DNA of 64,000 nt from Pseudomonas duriflava. GTDB taxonomy: Bacteria; Pseudomonadota; Gammaproteobacteria; Pseudomonadales; Pseudomonadaceae. The stretch spans positions 151,938 through 215,937 of the forward strand of contig NZ_VLKY01000011.1 of NCBI RefSeq assembly GCF_007830155.1, read 5' to 3'. Positions within the stretch are counted from its first letter, which is position 1; each line of letters opens with the position of its first letter. This document shows, in pieces, positions 27,807 to 36,837 of this stretch. The translations under genes were made by a program, and so were the position numbers. The notes beneath the pieces are model-generated. The model searched no databases and was not told where the DNA came from. It was given only the letters and a program-made list of their open reading frames with translations.

Positions 27807-28889
27807 ATGAGTCAGACCCGTATACCTTGTCTGATGATACGTGGTGGCACCTCGAAGGGCGCTTACTTCAGCGCCTCCGACCTTCCTGCCGATGAGGCGC
27901 TGCGCGAACGTGTGCTGCTGGCGGTCATGGGCTCGCCAGACAAGCGTCAGATCGACGGCATCGGCGGTGCCGATTCGCTGACTAGTAAGATCGCTATAAT
28001 CAAGCGCTCCGAGCGACCGGATGCCGATGTGGACTATCTGTTTGCCCAAGTCTTGGTTGAAGAAGCTCGTGTCGATTATGGACAGAATTGCGGCAATATC
28101 CTGGCCGGTGTAGGCCCGTTTGCTATCGAGCGTGGGCTGGTCCCGATCACAGCCGATACGACTCGCGTACGAATCTTCATGGAAAACACCGGCCAGATCG
28201 CTGTAGCTAATGTACTGACGCCAAACGGCGAAGTGCTGTACGAAGGCGAGGCGCGTATTGATGGAGTACCCGGTACGGCTGCCCCGCTGGTCGTTGAGTT
28301 CGAAGATATAGCTGGCTCCAGCTGTGGCGCGTTGTTACCTACTGGACAAGCATGCGACACGTTTGACGGTATTGAGGTGACCTGCATTGATAACGGGATG
28401 CCGGTCGTACTCTTGCGAGCCAAAGATGTAGGCCGCACTGGCTACGAAACCCGCGAACAGCTTGACGCTGATGACGAGCTCAAAGCCATACTCGAATCAA
28501 TCCGTCTACAGGCTGGCCCACGAATGAACCTGGGTGACGTGACCCAGCGTACCGTTCCCAAAATGTGCCTAGTTGCCGAGCCTAAGGCTGGTGGTGCTAT
28601 CAGCAGCCGGACGTTCATACCACATCGCTGTCATGCTTCCATCGGTGTGTTTGGTGCGGTCAGTGTAGCCTCAGCCTGTCTAATCGAAGGTTCGGTGGCT
28701 GAAGGCTTGGCTCAGGTAGAGCAGGGCGATCTGCTGCGGTTATCTGTCGAGCATCCAACCGGTGAATTTACCGTCGAGCTTCATCGACGCAACGGTGAGC
28801 TGGCAGGATGCGGACTATTGCGGACTGCGCGTTTGCTGTTTGATGGCAAAGTCTGCATAGCTCGATCCGTATGGTCAGGTAAGCATTGA
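27807..28889 (+). CDS. galD: 4-oxalomesaconate tautomerase
   Basis: Interconverts keto and enol forms of 4-oxalomesaconate before hydration. A 360-aa PrpF-fold protein (two DapF-like halves). The N-terminus PCLMIRGGTSKGAYF and the segments DYGQNCGNILAGVGPFAIE and GRTGYE are family hallmarks; the cysteines in QNCGN and elsewhere sit at PrpF-type positions. The GGAGGG ribosome site lies inside the galC end. A PrpF role in methylcitrate metabolism is possible by family, but the gal location decides. Confidence 0.92.
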   Translation: MSQTRIPCLMIRGGTSKGAYFSASDLPADEALRERVLLAVMGSPDKRQIDGIGGADSLTSKIAIIKRSERPDADVDYLFAQVLVEEARVDYGQNCGNILAGVGPFAIERGLVPITADTTRVRIFMENTGQIAVANVLTPNGEVLYEGEARIDGVPGTAAPLVVEFEDIAGSSCGALLPTGQACDTFDGIEVTCIDNGMPVVLLRAKDVGRTGYETREQLDADDELKAILESIRLQAGPRMNLGDVTQRTVPKMCLVAEPKAGGAISSRTFIPHRCHASIGVFGAVSVASACLIEGSVAEGLAQVEQGDLLRLSVEHPTGEFTVELHRRNGELAGCGLLRTARLLFDGKVCIARSVWSGKH

Positions 28890-28933
28890 GACTCATGCAT
28901 AGCCTTTCAGGAAGAGCGAGTGGTTTCTAATCG

Positions 28934-28962
28934 GGCTGATCAACCAGGGATGGTGATCAGCC
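28934..28962 (+). terminator. hairpin after galBCD
   Basis: Perfect 9-bp arms GGCTGATCA and TGATCAGCC around an 11-base loop, 45 bases beyond the galD stop. There is no strong T-run. The remaining gap up to 29218 holds no recognisable feature. Confidence 0.45.
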
Positions 28963-29218
28963 GATATCCATCATACTGATACATAACAAGAATGCTGGGC
29001 TGACTCTATGCGTAACGGACCGTCAAGTTCTGAAAGCGCTGGATCTCGGCAGCGGTTAATGATTAACGCGAAGGTCCGTTTGTAATACCTGCCGGATGTA
29101 TCACAGACGAGCTGCGTCTAACGCGTGCCCATTGGCTGCTGATACGTATTAATCGAAATATATTTAAAGTCTTGCTCGAATACCCGGCAATACATACTGG
29201 TTTCGTACAGGGATAGAT

Positions 29219-29449
29219 ATGACATTCTTGGAAGCGATTCTTGCACTAGGTCTGGCGGCTGAAATACACGACTCAAATGAGGCTATAAATTTTACAGCCA
29301 AGCGATGCCTGAATGAGATTCCTTCGAAATACAAAGAGATCATTCAATATATAGCTGAGAGCGCCTCTCCCTTATTTTATGTAAGAGCCTTAATCAAAAC
29401 GATTCCAGACAGCGTTATTAATAAACTGGATTCTGTTTCTGCTCAATAA
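29219..29449 (+). CDS. small hypothetical protein (76 aa), AT-rich
   Basis: A 76-residue frame with an AGGGA site before the ATG. It is visibly AT-richer than the flanking genes and may be recently acquired. The product is probably helical, with a hydrophobic N-terminus (FLEAILALGLAAEI) too short for a confident membrane helix. No family is recognised. It stands alone between galD and nirD. It could be a chance frame. Confidence 0.4.
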   Translation: MTFLEAILALGLAAEIHDSNEAINFTAKRCLNEIPSKYKEIIQYIAESASPLFYVRALIKTIPDSVINKLDSVSAQ

Positions 29450-29529
29450 AAGGTGGAGTCATTATAAGCGGAGCGGGTAGAGCGGCTTTACGGCGAGGCG
29501 AATAGCCGCTCTATTTAAGTTAAGGCGGC

Positions 29530-29916
29530 TTATGAGTCCAGCCCGATCTCAACCGTGTCGCCCTGGAGACGAGCCGGCCATACACGCAAACGTTGCTCGG
29601 GATACTCAAGGCAAGCACCGTCCTTTAGGCGAAAATGCTGCTTGTACAACGGCGAGGCAACAACGAGTTCGCCTTTGAGCGTGCCTACAATGCCCCGGCC
29701 GATAACGTTGGCCCCGGATTTGGGGTCTTTGTTCTCAATGGCAAAGACCTTTTCGTGGTCGTCTACCTGTGGCAAGTGGAACAGGGCAACCTGATAACCA
29801 TCGAGCCAGGCGACAACGCCAGAGTTGGCAACCAGGTCGCGACGATGACACAAGGCGCGCCACGTAACGGCATGGGTTGGTTCGGTCTGAATAAGAGCAG
29901 TAGTAGTCTGGCTCAT
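29530..29916 (-). CDS. nirD: nitrite reductase [NAD(P)H] small subunit
   Basis: A 128-aa Rieske-fold partner of the assimilatory NADH nitrite reductase. It lacks the Rieske cysteines, as usual for NirD. Recognisable parts are the N-terminal TWRALCHRRDLVANSGVVAWLDG, then VFAIENKDPKSGANVIGRGIVG and a final basic segment. Its ATG overlaps the nirB stop (TGATG), so the two are translationally coupled. No nitrate reductase gene follows. Confidence 0.93.
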   Translation of the reverse strand: MSQTTTALIQTEPTHAVTWRALCHRRDLVANSGVVAWLDGYQVALFHLPQVDDHEKVFAIENKDPKSGANVIGRGIVGTLKGELVVASPLYKQHFRLKDGACLEYPEQRLRVWPARLQGDTVEIGLDS

Positions 29917-32474
29917 CAGAGTGCCTCCTCGGTGACAGGGATCAGATGAAGTTCAGAGTGCGTGGCCGGTCGACGCTGGCCGCGCTCCTTAACAAAATGA
30001 ATGTCTGGATCGCCGCGCCCGTCGTTGACGAAGGTACGGAAGCGCTTCAGTTTTTCTGGATCGTTGAGCGCATTAGCCCATTCACATTCATAGCGATCGA
30101 CGACCAGTTGCATCTGGCTTTCCAGTTCGGCAGCAAGCCCTAGGCTGTCATTGATGATCACGTCCTTTAGATAGTGCAAACCTCCTTCAAGGCTCTCACG
30201 CCATACGGAAGTGCGTTGCAGCTTGTCGGCTGTACGTACATAGAACATCAGAAAGCGGTCGATATAGCGCACCAGCGTTTCGTCATCGAGATCAGTGGCA
30301 AACAGCTCAGCATGACGGGGGCGCATTCCACCATTACCTGCCACATAAAGGTTCCAGCCTTTGTCGGTGGCGATCACGCCAACATCCTTACTCTGTGCTT
30401 CGGCGCACTCACGGGTACAGCCGGAGACGGCAAACTTGATCTTGTGCGGCGAGCGCAAGCCCTTATAGCGATTCTCCAGATACAGGGCCATGCCGACGCT
30501 ATCCTGTACGCCGTAGCGGCACCAGGTACTACCAACGCAGGATTTGACGGTACGCAACGACTTGCCGTAGGCATGGCCGGTTTCAAAACCCGCCTCGATC
30601 AGCTCGCCCCAAATGTCCGGCAATTGATGCAGCTGAGCGCCGAAGAGGTCGATGCGTTGACCGCCAGTGATCTTGGTATAAAGATCGTATTTTTTTGCCA
30701 CTTCCCCTAGGGCGATGAGTTTGTCTGGAGTGATTTCGCCACCGGCAATACGCGGCACGATGGAATAGGTGCCGTTCTTTTGCATGTTTGCCATAAAGGT
30801 GTCGTTGGTATCCTGCAAGGGGATCAGCAGTGGATCGGTAATCGGCTGATTCCAGCAGGACGCCAGAATGGAGCCTACGGCTGGCTTGCAGATATCGCAG
30901 CCCACGTGACCACGGCCATGCTTGGCGAGCAGTTCCTCGAACGTCTGGATGCCTTCTACACGAACAATGCCGTAGAGCTCCTGGCGAGTATGAGCAAAGT
31001 GCTCACAAAGACTCTTGTCTACGGCTACGCCACGGGCCGAGAGTTCGTGCTCGAATACTTGTTTGAGCAGGGCGCTGCAGCCACCGCAGCCGGTGCCAGC
31101 TTTGGTGGCAGCCTTTAGCTCACCCAGGTCTGTACAGCCTTGGTCGACCTGACAGCAAATGGCGCCCTTGTTGACGTTGTGGCATGAACAAATGGTTGCC
31201 GTATCGGGGAGGGCATCAGCACCCAATATAGGAGCGCCGTCTGAAAGCGGGAGTATCAGGCTGGAGGGATCCTGCGGCAGTTTGATGCCGTTCTGGGCAT
31301 ACTGCAGCAGTGTGTCGTAATAGCTATTGTCACCTACCAGCACGGCACCGATAACGCGTTTGCCATCAGGCGAGACGACTAGACGACGGTAACTTGAAGT
31401 TGCCTCGTCGATAAAACGGTAACTTTTGGCGCCTGGTGTGGCAGCATGCGCATCGCCGATAGAGCCAACATCTACTCCCAGCAGCTTGAGCTTTGTAGAC
31501 ATGTCAGCGCCGGTGAAGGGCTCGTATGGCTTTCCAGCCAGTTGCAGGGCCACATTACGCGCCATGGTATAGCCTGGGGCAACCAAGCCGAAGATGCTAC
31601 CGTTCCAGCTGGCGCACTCACCAATAGCGAAAATGCAGGGATCAGAGGTTCTGCACGTGTTGTCCACTACCACGCCGCCACGCGGAGCGATATCGAGCCC
31701 TGCACTGCGGCCCAGTGCGTCCTGCGGGCGGATGCCAGCAGAAAAGACGATCAGGTCGGTTTCCAAAAACTCACCGTCCTGGAAGTTCATGCGGTAGGCA
31801 TACTCGTCACCCGGAACGATTTCCTGAGTGGCACGTGACAGGTGTACACCAACGCCTAATGCTTCGATCCGCTGGCGCAGGGCTTCGCCCCCGTCGGCAT
31901 CCAGCTGTACCGGCATCAGGCGCGGGGCAAACTCTACGACATGTGCTTCGAGCCCTAGCGATTTAAGAGCATTAGCCGCTTCCAGCCCCAACAGCCCGCC
32001 GCCGACGACCACGCCGCGACGTGCCGTTCTGGCGGCGGCCCGGATGCTGTCAAGATCGCTTAGCGTGCGATAGACGAGCCGAGAGTTTCCCTCGGCACCG
32101 GGGATAGGCGGTACGAAAGGATAAGAGCCGGTAGCCAAGACTAGGCAGTCGTAAGGTATACGCCCTTGAGTGGTAACGATCTCCTTTCGTTCACGGTCAA
32201 TCTCTTGCACCTGCATCCCAAGATGCAGATGTACACCGCTCACAGCGTAGAAATCGGCTTCGCACAAGGCCAGGGATTCGGCATCACGCCCACCGAAGTA
32301 TTCGGAAAGATGCACGCGGTCATAGGCTCGCTGATGTTCTTCCCCAAACACATGAATCTGATAATGGGCAAGCGCACCGTGGGCGATCAGTTGCTCGACA
32401 CAATGATGGCCTACCATGCCATTACCGATAACTACTAGGGTTTCTCGCTTGATCGGGGTGACAAGAGAATTCAT
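29916..32474 (-). CDS. nirB: nitrite reductase [NAD(P)H] large subunit
   Basis: Cytoplasmic enzyme reducing nitrite to ammonium with NADH through FAD, Fe-S centres and sirohaem. 852 aa. Order of parts: an FAD/NAD domain (LVVIGNGMVGHHCVEQL near residue 12; VVVGGGLLGLEAA ~160), a BFD-type 2Fe-2S domain with clustered cysteines (CSCHNVNKGAICC, then TGCGGCSALL), then the sirohaem/4Fe-4S domain with CVGSTWC and CTREC as cluster ligands. AGGAAAGG precedes the ATG. Transcription is very probably driven by a sigma-54 promoter and gated by an antitermination leader (see the separate sites upstream). Confidence 0.95.
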   Translation of the reverse strand: MNSLVTPIKRETLVVIGNGMVGHHCVEQLIAHGALAHYQIHVFGEEHQRAYDRVHLSEYFGGRDAESLALCEADFYAVSGVHLHLGMQVQEIDRERKEIVTTQGRIPYDCLVLATGSYPFVPPIPGAEGNSRLVYRTLSDLDSIRAAARTARRGVVVGGGLLGLEAANALKSLGLEAHVVEFAPRLMPVQLDADGGEALRQRIEALGVGVHLSRATQEIVPGDEYAYRMNFQDGEFLETDLIVFSAGIRPQDALGRSAGLDIAPRGGVVVDNTCRTSDPCIFAIGECASWNGSIFGLVAPGYTMARNVALQLAGKPYEPFTGADMSTKLKLLGVDVGSIGDAHAATPGAKSYRFIDEATSSYRRLVVSPDGKRVIGAVLVGDNSYYDTLLQYAQNGIKLPQDPSSLILPLSDGAPILGADALPDTATICSCHNVNKGAICCQVDQGCTDLGELKAATKAGTGCGGCSALLKQVFEHELSARGVAVDKSLCEHFAHTRQELYGIVRVEGIQTFEELLAKHGRGHVGCDICKPAVGSILASCWNQPITDPLLIPLQDTNDTFMANMQKNGTYSIVPRIAGGEITPDKLIALGEVAKKYDLYTKITGGQRIDLFGAQLHQLPDIWGELIEAGFETGHAYGKSLRTVKSCVGSTWCRYGVQDSVGMALYLENRYKGLRSPHKIKFAVSGCTRECAEAQSKDVGVIATDKGWNLYVAGNGGMRPRHAELFATDLDDETLVRYIDRFLMFYVRTADKLQRTSVWRESLEGGLHYLKDVIINDSLGLAAELESQMQLVVDRYECEWANALNDPEKLKRFRTFVNDGRGDPDIHFVKERGQRRPATHSELHLIPVTEEAL

Positions 32475-32531
32475 AGCCTTTCCTCAGTCAAAGCCACTGC
32501 CGAAGCATGGCCAGCTAAAAACTGGACAAAA

Positions 32532-32570
32532 AAAGGCGCCTGGAGCCGTCTAGCAGCCCCAGGCGCCTTT
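32532..32570 (-). terminator. intrinsic terminator in the nirB leader
   Basis: On the minus strand the arms AAAGGCGCCTGG and CCAGGCGCCTTT form a 12-bp stem, closed by a further imperfect hairpin and followed by a run of T (the stem end plus TTTT, then GTCC). It lies ~60 bases upstream of the nirB start, inside the leader rather than after any gene, so it must be read through for nirBD expression. Confidence 0.85.
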
Positions 32571-32601
32571 GCCTGGTATCTGTGGATGTATGAGATGTCG
32601 A

Positions 32602-32662
32602 CCGGGCCGCGTTGCCTGGCGCATCGGTCCCTACCTATAAAGGCTCTTGGTCGCCGGTGACC
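32602..32662 (-). promoter_or_regulatory. two-hexaloop RNA element (ANTAR/NasT-type) in the nirB leader
   Basis: On the minus-strand transcript, hairpin 1 (32662-32649) is GGUC-ACCGGC-GACC and hairpin 2 (32619-32602) is CCAGGC-AACGCG-GCCCGG with one A-C mismatch. Both loops are exactly six bases with A at position 1 and G at position 4, the published signature of RNA bound by ANTAR-domain antiterminators such as NasT and NasR. The linker is 29 bases, longer than in many examples. The element lies between the sigma-54 promoter and the leader terminator. nasT/nasS are not in this window. Confidence 0.7.
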
Positions 32663-32704
32663 GAATGGGACGGCCCGTTGTTAAACAGGCTTCAGTACTC
32701 TTTA

Positions 32705-32720
32705 AGCAACCTGCATGCCA
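32705..32720 (-). promoter_or_regulatory. sigma-54 (-24/-12) promoter of nirBD
   Basis: On the minus strand TGGCATG-N4-TTGCT gives the obligatory GG-N10-GC spacing and matches the RpoN consensus closely. Transcription would start near 32693, just upstream of the two hexaloop hairpins. Confidence 0.75.
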
Positions 32721-32864
32721 TTGTCAGATTTACAAAGGGACAGCCTGTAAAGACTTACACATTAAGGGGGCAAACTGCGGGAAATCAGGTAATTACGCGT
32801 AAGCGTCAGTACTGTGAAGCAAAAAGAAATCAGCGTCTTTGCATAAGGCAGGGGCCGACTTATT

Positions 32865-32879
32865 GAACCAGAACGGTGC
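32865..32879 (-). promoter_or_regulatory. candidate NtrC-binding site upstream of nirBD
   Basis: The minus strand reads GCACC-N5-GGTTC, one base away from the symmetric NtrC box GCACC-N5-GGTGC. It lies ~150 bases upstream of the -24/-12 promoter, a normal distance for an enhancer. Confidence 0.5.
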
Positions 32880-32967
32880 ACGGTGGATGTTCTTGCTTCT
32901 TTTTCAAGCATGGGCTCAACGTTATACGGACTGATCAGCCTGTATAGAATGGCCTGAGCCCAGCAGT

Positions 32968-33885
32968 TTATCCTCTAGTGATTGAGCACAGTCTGATCGA
33001 ATCGGTTAATGCATCAATGGCACGAGGTCGTGGAAAGCTAGCTCGCCAAGCCACTCCTATCGTGCGGAACGGGGCCGGATCGGCAAAAGGACGCGCTTCA
33101 AGAATACCCGGCGCGTAATGAGAATTTTCGATAGCTGACAAAGGCAGGACGGAAACACCAAGGCCGGACGCTACCATGTGCCGAATCGTCTCTAAGGATG
33201 AGGCTTCGATATAAGGGTCTTTAGGGTCCTTGGCTTGTAACTTCACCTTGCGCAAGGAAGGGCACACGGAGAGTAACTGATCGCGGAAACAGTGACCTTT
33301 TCCGAGTAACAGCATCCGTGCCTTGTTAAGCAGCTTCATTTCTATACGTTCAAGTGCGGTCCAGGGATGGTTAGAAGGCATCATGACGTAAAACGGCTCA
33401 TCGTATAGCGGCTTGGTCAATACATCCGGGTCGCTAAAGGGCAGTGCGACGATAATGGCGTCCAGCTCCCCGTTGCGTAATTTGTCACGCAGAACCGGCG
33501 TGAAATTTTCTTCTGTATAAAGTGGCATATCCGGCGCTACACGATTGAGTTGTGATACCAGATGGGGATATAGGTAAGGGCCAACCGTATAGATAGTACC
33601 AATCTTAAGTGGAGCACTGAGTTGGTTGCGTCCGGCTTCGGCGAGTTCACGTATGCCTTGGGCAAGCTCGACGACTTTTTGCGCTTGAGCGATAACGACC
33701 CGGCCAGTGGGGGTCAGACGAACATGAGACTTACTGCGTTCGAACAGCCGGACGTCCAGTTCTTCTTCAATGTTTTTAATGCCCACTGAAAGAGTGGGCT
33801 GGCTGACATGGCAGCGTTCGGCTGCACGGCCAAAATGTTGCTCTTGAGCCAGAGCCACGATGTACCTGAGTTCGGTCAGTGTCAT
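32968..33885 (-). CDS. oxyR: hydrogen-peroxide-sensing regulator OxyR
   Basis: LysR-family activator of peroxide defence genes, 305 aa. The redox cysteines sit exactly at Cys199 and Cys208 within GKGHCFRDQLLSVC, the same positions as in E. coli OxyR. The N-terminal MTLTELRYIVALAQEQHFGRAA is characteristic. The open frame runs 47 codons further upstream, but the ATG at 33885 fits family length and has GGAG at -11. It lies upstream of nirBD on the same strand but is separated from it by the nir regulatory region. Confidence 0.95.
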   Translation of the reverse strand: MTLTELRYIVALAQEQHFGRAAERCHVSQPTLSVGIKNIEEELDVRLFERSKSHVRLTPTGRVVIAQAQKVVELAQGIRELAEAGRNQLSAPLKIGTIYTVGPYLYPHLVSQLNRVAPDMPLYTEENFTPVLRDKLRNGELDAIIVALPFSDPDVLTKPLYDEPFYVMMPSNHPWTALERIEMKLLNKARMLLLGKGHCFRDQLLSVCPSLRKVKLQAKDPKDPYIEASSLETIRHMVASGLGVSVLPLSAIENSHYAPGILEARPFADPAPFRTIGVAWRASFPRPRAIDALTDSIRLCSITRG

Positions 33886-34199
33886 AAGAATCCATACTCC
33901 TCGACCCAATGGGCACAAGCCCGAATCGCACAGGAGAGATGCGGCCGGGAACTGATGCAAATGCCTATCGTTAATTAGCGCTACTTTCGCTGTTTGACAG
34001 GCAAGGCACCAATAGCCTTTTTCCATAAGCTTTTAAGAAGATGGTCATTGGAAGTAGGGCGTTCTTACGCTAGTCAACTAGGCCAGTATCGTTACTTCCA
34101 GGGCCGTTCACGTAAAACATTAAATGACAGCTCTGATAGAGGGCGGCTGTTTGACGTGCAGTCACCTTTTTCTTGCCTTTCTACATGCCCGAGACGGCT
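33886..34199. other. oxyR upstream gap
   Basis: About 310 bases between the mntH stop and the oxyR start. No gene is supported. It should hold the oxyR promoter. I see no clear terminator for mntH. Confidence 0.35.
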
Positions 34200-35546
34200 T
34201 TAGCTCCAGAAAAACTCAATCAATAACTTTAGGTTTAACCCGACGATCAAGGACGCGATGATCCAGGCCAAGACCGCTACGCCTCGGCCAATAACAAAGG
34301 TGCCCATCAGCTTTCGACTGGAGACAAAGCGGACCAAGGGAATGACGGCAAAAGGCAGTTGCATTGACAGTACGACTTGGCTGAGCACAAGTAACTTGGC
34401 GGTTCCACTCTCACCGTACAGGCTGGTTACAACAATGACTGGAATGATGGCTAATCCGCGCGTCAGCAAGCGGCGCGCCCAGTCAGGCATGCGAAGGTGT
34501 AGAAACCCTTCCATGATAATTTGCCCGGCTAGCGTTGCGGTTACTGTGGAGTTGATGCCGGAGGCGAGCAAGGCCACGGCAAACAGGATGGAGGCGATGC
34601 CGACACCAAGCATGGGCGACAGAAGATGATAGGCCTGATCGATCTCCTCGACATCGGTGCGGCCAGCCTGGTGAAAAACCGTTGCTGCCGTAATGAGAAT
34701 CGCGGCATTGACAAATAGGGCCAGCATTAGAGCAATGGTGCTATCCGTTACAGCCCAGCGAATCCCCTGACGACGACCTTCCTCTGTCCGTGCGTAGGCG
34801 CGTGTTTGAACAATGGAGGAGTGCAGATACAGGTTGTGGGGCATAACGGTGGCGCCAATGATCCCGATAGCCAAATAAAGCGCAGCCGGATTAGTAACAA
34901 CCTCGGCCTGCGGCAAAAAGCCTCCCAGCACATCACTGATAGCCGGTTGGGCCAGGAGCATCTGGATACCAAAGCAGGCAAAGATAATAGTCATCAGTGC
35001 AATGACGAAAGCCTCCAGCCAGCGGAATCCATAACGCATCAACAGAAGGATCAGAAATACGTCAGCTGCCGTGATGACGGCTCCCCATACGAGCGGAATA
35101 CCAAATAGCAAATTGAGCGCAATAGCCGTGCCGATGACCTCGGCCAGGTCGCACGCAATAATGGCCATCTCGCAGGCCAGCCATAAGAGAATATTGACGG
35201 GTCTGGAGTAGGTATTCCTGCAGGCCTGGGCAAGGTCGAGGCCTGTAGCGATACCTAGTCGGGCAGCCAGTGCCTGCAACAAAATGGCCATAAGGTTGGA
35301 CAGCAGAATAACGGAAAGCAGCATGTAGCCGAATTTAGAGCCGCCGGCCAGATCGGTCGCCCAGTTGCCCGGATCCATATAGCCTACCGACACCATATAA
35401 CCCGGACCGATAAAGGCCAGAAGTCGTCTCATCCAGTGGCCGGATACCGGTACCGGTATGCTGGCGTTGAATTTGCCTAAACTGGGACGAGGAACGTGAT
35501 CGTGGGCACTCCACTGGAGATCAGGATAAGCAACGGACTCTTTCAT
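34200..35546 (-). CDS. mntH: NRAMP Mn(II)/divalent metal transporter
   Basis: Proton-coupled Mn2+ (and Fe2+) importer with 11 predicted helices, 448 aa. Helix 1 has the metal-binding motif [13 protein letters not shown] (DPGN 58-61) and helix 6 has [11 protein letters not shown], both intact. The frame has a TTG just before the ATG at 35546; the ATG is preferred. It is divergent from mntR, and a perfect MntR-type palindrome lies in between, so Mn-dependent repression is expected. Confidence 0.95.
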   Translation of the reverse strand: MKESVAYPDLQWSAHDHVPRPSLGKFNASIPVPVSGHWMRRLLAFIGPGYMVSVGYMDPGNWATDLAGGSKFGYMLLSVILLSNLMAILLQALAARLGIATGLDLAQACRNTYSRPVNILLWLACEMAIIACDLAEVIGTAIALNLLFGIPLVWGAVITAADVFLILLLMRYGFRWLEAFVIALMTIIFACFGIQMLLAQPAISDVLGGFLPQAEVVTNPAALYLAIGIIGATVMPHNLYLHSSIVQTRAYARTEEGRRQGIRWAVTDSTIALMLALFVNAAILITAATVFHQAGRTDVEEIDQAYHLLSPMLGVGIASILFAVALLASGINSTVTATLAGQIIMEGFLHLRMPDWARRLLTRGLAIIPVIVVTSLYGESGTAKLLVLSQVVLSMQLPFAVIPLVRFVSSRKLMGTFVIGRGVAVLAWIIASLIVGLNLKLLIEFFWS

Positions 35547-35583
35547 CAATACGCACTCATCAGAAGTCTACGAATACATCTAG

Positions 35584-35605
35584 AAACTTAGCCTAGGCTA
35601 AGTTT
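35584..35605. promoter_or_regulatory. MntR operator (perfect 22-bp palindrome)
   Basis: Half-sites AAACTTAGCC and GGCTAAGTTT flank a central TA, giving a perfect palindrome that closely matches the enterobacterial MntR box (AAACATAGC ... GCTATGTTT). It sits between the divergent mntH and mntR starts. Confidence 0.85.
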
Positions 35606-35742
35606 CCATGCCAAGGTAATTAAAGTTAGCTATCCCTAAAATTAAGGATTAATTTTTTTGGCCTTATTTGCCTGATCGGTCAGAATGGGAGATCTGAATA
35701 TCTATGCGTTTCAGGCAGTTTGTTTATTCTGGAGAGCTTGTG

Positions 35743-36219
35743 GTGCGCAAAAGTCGTGATGAAACAGTGGCGATAAAGCCCCTCGTCGAGGCTTCCATTC
35801 ACGTGGAGGGTTTCCAGCAGGTACGCGAAGCGCATCGCCAGGAACTTATCGAAGATTATGTGGAGTTGATCTCCGACCTTATCCATGCCCATGGCGAGGC
35901 ACGACAAATTGATATCGCTACACGCATGGGTGTAGCACAGCCCACCGTAGCCAAGATGCTCAAACGCCTGATTGCATGCGGTTACGTTGTTCAGCAACCT
36001 TATCGAGGGGTGTTCCTGACGGCCGAAGGAGAGGCATTAGCAGAGGCGAGCCGCGCTCGTCACGAAGTTGTCGAGTCTTTTCTATTGGCGCTGGATATTG
36101 ACCCTGCCGTTGCCCGTCGTGATGCCGAAGGAATCGAACACCATGTCAGCAGTGAAACGCTAGAGGCTTTCCGCCGTTTCGCTGAGGCCAGGCGTGGCGA
36201 AACAAAGACAAAGGAATAA
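35743..36219 (+). CDS. mntR: manganese-responsive repressor MntR
   Basis: DtxR/MntR-family regulator that represses mntH when Mn2+ is bound. The segments [43 protein letters not shown] (recognition helix) and [12 protein letters not shown] follow the E. coli MntR sequence closely; the Glu/His/Cys metal-site positions fall in these parts. I prefer the GTG at 35743, since GGAG lies 8 bases upstream and the resulting 158 aa matches the E. coli protein (155 aa). An ATG at 35704 would add 13 residues. Confidence 0.92.
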   Translation: MRKSRDETVAIKPLVEASIHVEGFQQVREAHRQELIEDYVELISDLIHAHGEARQIDIATRMGVAQPTVAKMLKRLIACGYVVQQPYRGVFLTAEGEALAEASRARHEVVESFLLALDIDPAVARRDAEGIEHHVSSETLEAFRRFAEARRGETKTKE

Positions 36220-36438
36220 CTTGTACTTTGGTAGCTGTTTTGGGTGATGAGGTCTGGAGGGCGGTTATAACCCTGCTGCGCCAATCGACTACCTCAAGCT
36301 CAGCGGCCGCTGCGCCGCCTGTGACAGAGACGCCAGCCGTGCAGGTATAGGAAGCTATCTTAGCTGACTACCGTAAGGCACTGTCTTTATAGAGCGATCT
36401 ACCGGTAGGCTGTGCTTTTGAGTGCCGAGAGCAGGGCC

Positions 36439-36531
36439 ATGGACCTTAAACAACTAGAATGCTTTGTTCGGGTTGCCGAGTTTGGCAGTTTTACCAAGGC
36501 GGCAGCGGTGCTGAACCTGTCTCAGTCGTGA
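36439..36531 (+). pseudogene. LysR regulator fragment (first 30 codons)
   Basis: Encodes MDLKQLECFVRVAEFGSFTK followed by AAAVLNLSQS and a stop: the start of a LysR helix-turn-helix, cut exactly within the recognition helix. It is fused at ~36528-36530 to a porin fragment in another frame. It cannot bind DNA as is. Upstream, 36220-36438, no gene is recognised. Confidence 0.8.
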
Positions 36532-36814
36532 GAGTGGCGCCTCACGAGGCGGAGCGGTGAACAATGAAGTCTATGGCGGCTCGTTGACCTATAGCCTCCA
36601 GAGGCACAGCCTGACGGCCGTCTACCAGCACTTGGAAGGTACAAGCGGGTTTCCCTACGTCAACAATCCGTACCTACCGAACTACGTGCAGTACCACGAC
36701 TTTGGCACGGCTAGCGAGCGTAGCTGGCAGTTAAGGTATGGCTACGACTTTGCGCCGCTTGGCGTACCGGGTCTGAGTTTCTTCACCAGCTACAACCCGC
36801 TGTCGTTGCTGTAA
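36530..36814 (+). pseudogene. OprD-family porin fragment (internal deletion)
   Basis: The frame encodes ESGASRGGAVNNEVYGG, then LTAVYQHLEGTSGFPYVNN and YVQYHDFGTASERSWQLRYG, a typical late segment of OprD-type outer-membrane porins, and GVPGLSFFT. It then jumps to SYNPLSLL plus stop, which looks like the normal C-terminal strand, so ~70 residues are missing there as well. The N-terminal ~300 residues are gone, replaced by the LysR fragment. A terminator follows at the expected distance. It is probably the remnant of a porin gene and its neighbouring regulator. Confidence 0.8.
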
Positions 36815-36837
36815 CCGCAGCAGTCATCCGTCTGGTG

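Noticed and set aside
27807..28889. PrpF role for the tautomerase gene in the methylcitrate cycle
   Set aside because: The gene overlaps the gallate operon in spacing and order. There is no AcnD partner, and PrpF-fold proteins are known in gallate catabolism.
33886..34026. 47-codon upstream extension of oxyR
   Set aside because: OxyR numbering (Cys199, Cys208) is exact only when the start is at 33885.
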